A stretch of DNA of 6,040 nucleotides from positions 1 through 6,040 of the forward strand of contig JAQVMI010000123.1 of assembly GCA_028703735.1 (NCBI GenBank). Reading direction: 5' to 3'. The DNA comes from Candidatus Cloacimonadota bacterium (GTDB lineage Bacteria; Cloacimonadota; Cloacimonadia; Cloacimonadales; Cloacimonadaceae). The translations under genes and the position numbers were made by a program. This document shows, piece by piece, positions 5,553 to 6,040 of the stretch. How positions within the stretch are numbered: position 1 is the stretch's first letter; every line of letters starts with the position of its first letter. The notes under the pieces are model-generated. The model made no database searches. It was not told the DNA's origin and saw only the letters and a list, made by a program, of their open reading frames with translations.

Positions 5553-5945
5553 ATGACCAAGCAAAAGAAAGGCAAGACACCGCTGGAGGAGATGGTAAAA
5601 TCAGGCAGCCAGCTCGTATTGATGAGAGATGATGGTTCTGATGTGCCAGTTGAAGCTCTGGCAGAAAAGGCAGGGGTATTGAAGTTAGGATCAACCATGA
5701 GGGTGATTGAGATGGATAGAGTAATATTGGATGGTTCTGATGGCGATCCGGTTGATGATGATCCCTACGCTAATGAGTTCAACTATAAGAGCTGGTGGAA
5801 TCAGTTTCGGGGGCCCTGGCTGCAATCGGAAAAGATGACCGAGGAAGAGATCAAGATCAAAGCCGACGATGCTTGGGAATGCAGCGATTACAAGGAGATG
5901 ATCAACCTGATGGCAGAGCTGATCTGCAGGCTCGAAAAGAAGTAA
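5553..5945 (+). CDS. Small acidic protein of unknown function
   Basis: 130 residues, with AAGGAG (5541-5546) 6 nt before the ATG. No signal peptide or membrane segment, so probably cytoplasmic. A basic, short N terminus (MTKQKKGKTP) is followed by a predicted mixed part: LEEMVKSGSQLVLMRDDGSD, VPVEALAEKAGVLKLGSTMR and VIEMDRVILDG. A strongly acidic loop follows (DGSDGDPVDDDPYANEF, about residues 61-76), then an aromatic segment YKSWWNQFRGPW (about 78-89), and a charged helical C terminus (KMTEEEIKIKADDAWE...LMAELICRLEKK). I do not recognise the family. The codon use and higher GC resemble the TetR gene rather than the AT-rich left part. It is transcribed divergently from the TetR gene, with the repeat array between them, and is followed by its own terminator, so it is likely monocistronic. 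Confidence 0.8.
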   Translation: MTKQKKGKTPLEEMVKSGSQLVLMRDDGSDVPVEALAEKAGVLKLGSTMRVIEMDRVILDGSDGDPVDDDPYANEFNYKSWWNQFRGPWLQSEKMTEEEIKIKADDAWECSDYKEMINLMAELICRLEKK

Positions 5946-5966
5946 CGTATCATTATCTACCGGATT

Positions 5967-5993
5967 AACCCGGTTCTTCCGGGTTTCTCTCTT
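5967..5993 (+). terminator. Intrinsic terminator after the small acidic protein gene
   Basis: A perfect 7-bp stem AACCCGG (5967-5973) with CCGGGTT (5979-5985), around the loop TTCTT, followed by the pyrimidine-rich TCTCTCTT. It starts 21 bp after the TAA stop. The U tract is interrupted by C residues, so efficiency may be moderate. Confidence 0.7.
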
Positions 5994-6040
5994 GGGTATC
6001 TATTAGAAGGGTAGGGCAAGCAACTGGTACTTGGCGAGGT

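Overview
The window comes from a bacterium, most likely a Gram-negative (diderm) one: it encodes a predicted outer-membrane beta-barrel protein ending in Phe and a modular secreted surface protein, and four of the five genes or gene starts that can be judged are preceded by clear AGGAG-type ribosome binding sites. The combination of a glycine-rich/Ig-like/LamG/fibronectin surface protein with moderate-to-low GC fits a member of the FCB group or a candidate phylum such as Cloacimonadota. That placement is an impression from protein style and cannot be proven from this window.

Left part (2-3385, plus strand, mostly AT-rich): the 3' end of a large gene for a surface protein, cut by the window start (glycine-rich region, Ig-like strands, a LamG-like domain that appears inserted inside an Ig-like domain, then two fibronectin type III domains). 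After 33 bp and a strong Shine-Dalgarno comes a stand-alone caspase/CHAT-fold protein with an apparent His86/Cys129 dyad. The two are probably co-transcribed, but the first looks exported and the second cytoplasmic, so a shared function is not evident.

Middle (3386-3802, no intact gene): a convergent intergenic region. It holds a possible minus-strand gene remnant, three copies of a 26-bp palindromic repeat (core CCGGACTTGATCCGG) and a very long near-perfect inverted repeat (3677-3728) that could terminate transcription from both sides.

Right part (3803-5552, minus strand): a TetR-family regulator and, directly downstream and almost certainly in the same operon, a small outer-membrane beta-barrel protein. 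The 404 bp upstream of the TetR start carry a perfect TGACC-GCT-GGTCA palindrome close to the start (a candidate TetR operator), a duplicated 11-mer, and three direct repeats that each contain two TTTGCAAA-like palindromes about 21 bp (two helical turns) apart. This looks like a regulatory array shared by divergent genes.

Far right (5553-5945, plus strand): a small acidic protein of unknown function with its own Shine-Dalgarno and a following hairpin terminator (5967-5993). The last ~45 bases hold nothing I can call.

The most interesting items are the stand-alone caspase-like protein beside a surface protein, the nested domain architecture of that surface protein, and the phased TTTGCAAA array upstream of the TetR gene.
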